Part shown: one piece after another, positions 31,420 through 31,631 of the stretch
How positions within the stretch are numbered: position 1 is the first letter of the stretch
How the letters are laid out: every line of letters starts with the position of its first letter
From: Acidimicrobiia bacterium
GTDB taxonomy: Bacteria > Actinomycetota > Acidimicrobiia > UBA5794 > JAOTWH01
Assembly (NCBI GenBank): GCA_029863035.1
Contig: JAOTWH010000003.1
Coordinates: 1-31,631 of the forward strand
Direction: 5' to 3'
Length of the DNA stretch: 31,631 bases
Program-made: the position numbers and the translations under genes
Notes under the pieces: model-generated
What the model saw: the letters and a program-made list of their open reading frames with translations, nothing else
Told to the model about the DNA's origin: nothing
Databases searched by the model: none

Positions 31420-31631
31420 GGGATGAGCCCGTTCTCCTTGGCCTGTGCCTTGAGGATCTCGAACTCCTCGGCCGTTTCGGCGAAAGCGTGGCCCCCTTCC
31501 TCTGTGGCCAGCACGTAGAAGAAGAAAGGGGTCTCCGCCGGTGAGGCCGCCGCAGCTAGCGACGTAAGGCGAACCCCTGAGATGGGCGTTGGTGGCAAGC
31601 CCACGTTCTGATAGGTGTTGTAGGGCGAATC
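31416..31631 (-). CDS. mltG: Endolytic transglycosylase MltG (C-terminal end only)
   Basis: The last 71 codons of a YceG/MltG protein lie in the window. SPYNTYQNVGLPPTPIS is the family's typical C-terminal motif, followed by AAASPAETPFFFYVLATEEG and GHAFAETAEEFEI. MltG cleaves nascent peptidoglycan and sets glycan strand length. The gene continues beyond the right edge. It overlaps aroE, as in many Gram-positive-type genomes. Confidence 0.92.
   Translation of the reverse strand, partial: DSPYNTYQNVGLPPTPISGVRLTSLAAAASPAETPFFFYVLATEEGGHAFAETAEEFEILKAQAKENGLIP

Overview
The window is GC-rich chromosomal DNA from a bacterium that looks actinobacterial. It carries an actinobacterial-type integration host factor (mihF) between nusB and gmk, a PriA that keeps its eight zinc cysteines but lacks helicase ATPase motifs, and the order aroC-aroK-aroB-pepQ-efp-nusB-mihF-gmk-rpoZ-coaBC-priA. 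A complete type IVa pilus cluster in this setting suggests a deep branch such as Acidimicrobiia, but that is inference. Nothing looks like a plasmid, prophage or insertion sequence.

Almost everything is on the minus strand, so it reads from right to left. 31631-30649: the end of mltG, then aroE. 30558-20538: type IV pilus genes pilB, pilT, pilC, a 0.5-kb non-coding repeat array, two pilins, the prepilin peptidase pilD, then pilM, pilN, pilO and a PilP-like gene. 20435-16716: aroC, aroK, aroB and pepQ. 16716-11738: efp, nusB, mihF, gmk, rpoZ, coaBC and priA. A plus-strand membrane-anchored protein with VPI/VPV repeats (11036-11614) interrupts the usual priA-def junction. Next come an MFS transporter, def, fmt and rsmB (10930-7140). 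A plus-strand ppk2 gene with a frameshift (6348-7153) separates rsmB from rpe and a REC-GGDEF response regulator. After a plus-strand GNAT gene, the riboflavin operon ribD-ribE-ribBA-ribH-GNAT (3976-226) runs behind an FMN riboswitch. The left edge holds the first codons of infC, preceded by a strong promoter and a hairpin leader.

Many neighbours overlap by 1-4 bases (ATGA, GTGA, TGATG, TAATG), so translation is probably coupled within the blocks. The blocks cover the shikimate pathway (aroE, aroC, aroK, aroB), assembly of type IV pili, riboflavin synthesis under FMN control, start and end processing of proteins (fmt, def, rsmB, efp), and transcription or nucleoid functions (nusB, rpoZ, mihF, gmk).

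The least explained part is the non-coding stretch between pilC and the major pilin. It holds five related repeat units whose two subfamilies differ by paired, compensatory base changes in two stems. A short relative sits just behind priA. Also notable are two loci with four tandem TNCTCGT-like heptamers, a PilT fused to a GspE/MshE-type N-terminal domain, a structured leader before pilA, and an AUC start codon for infC.
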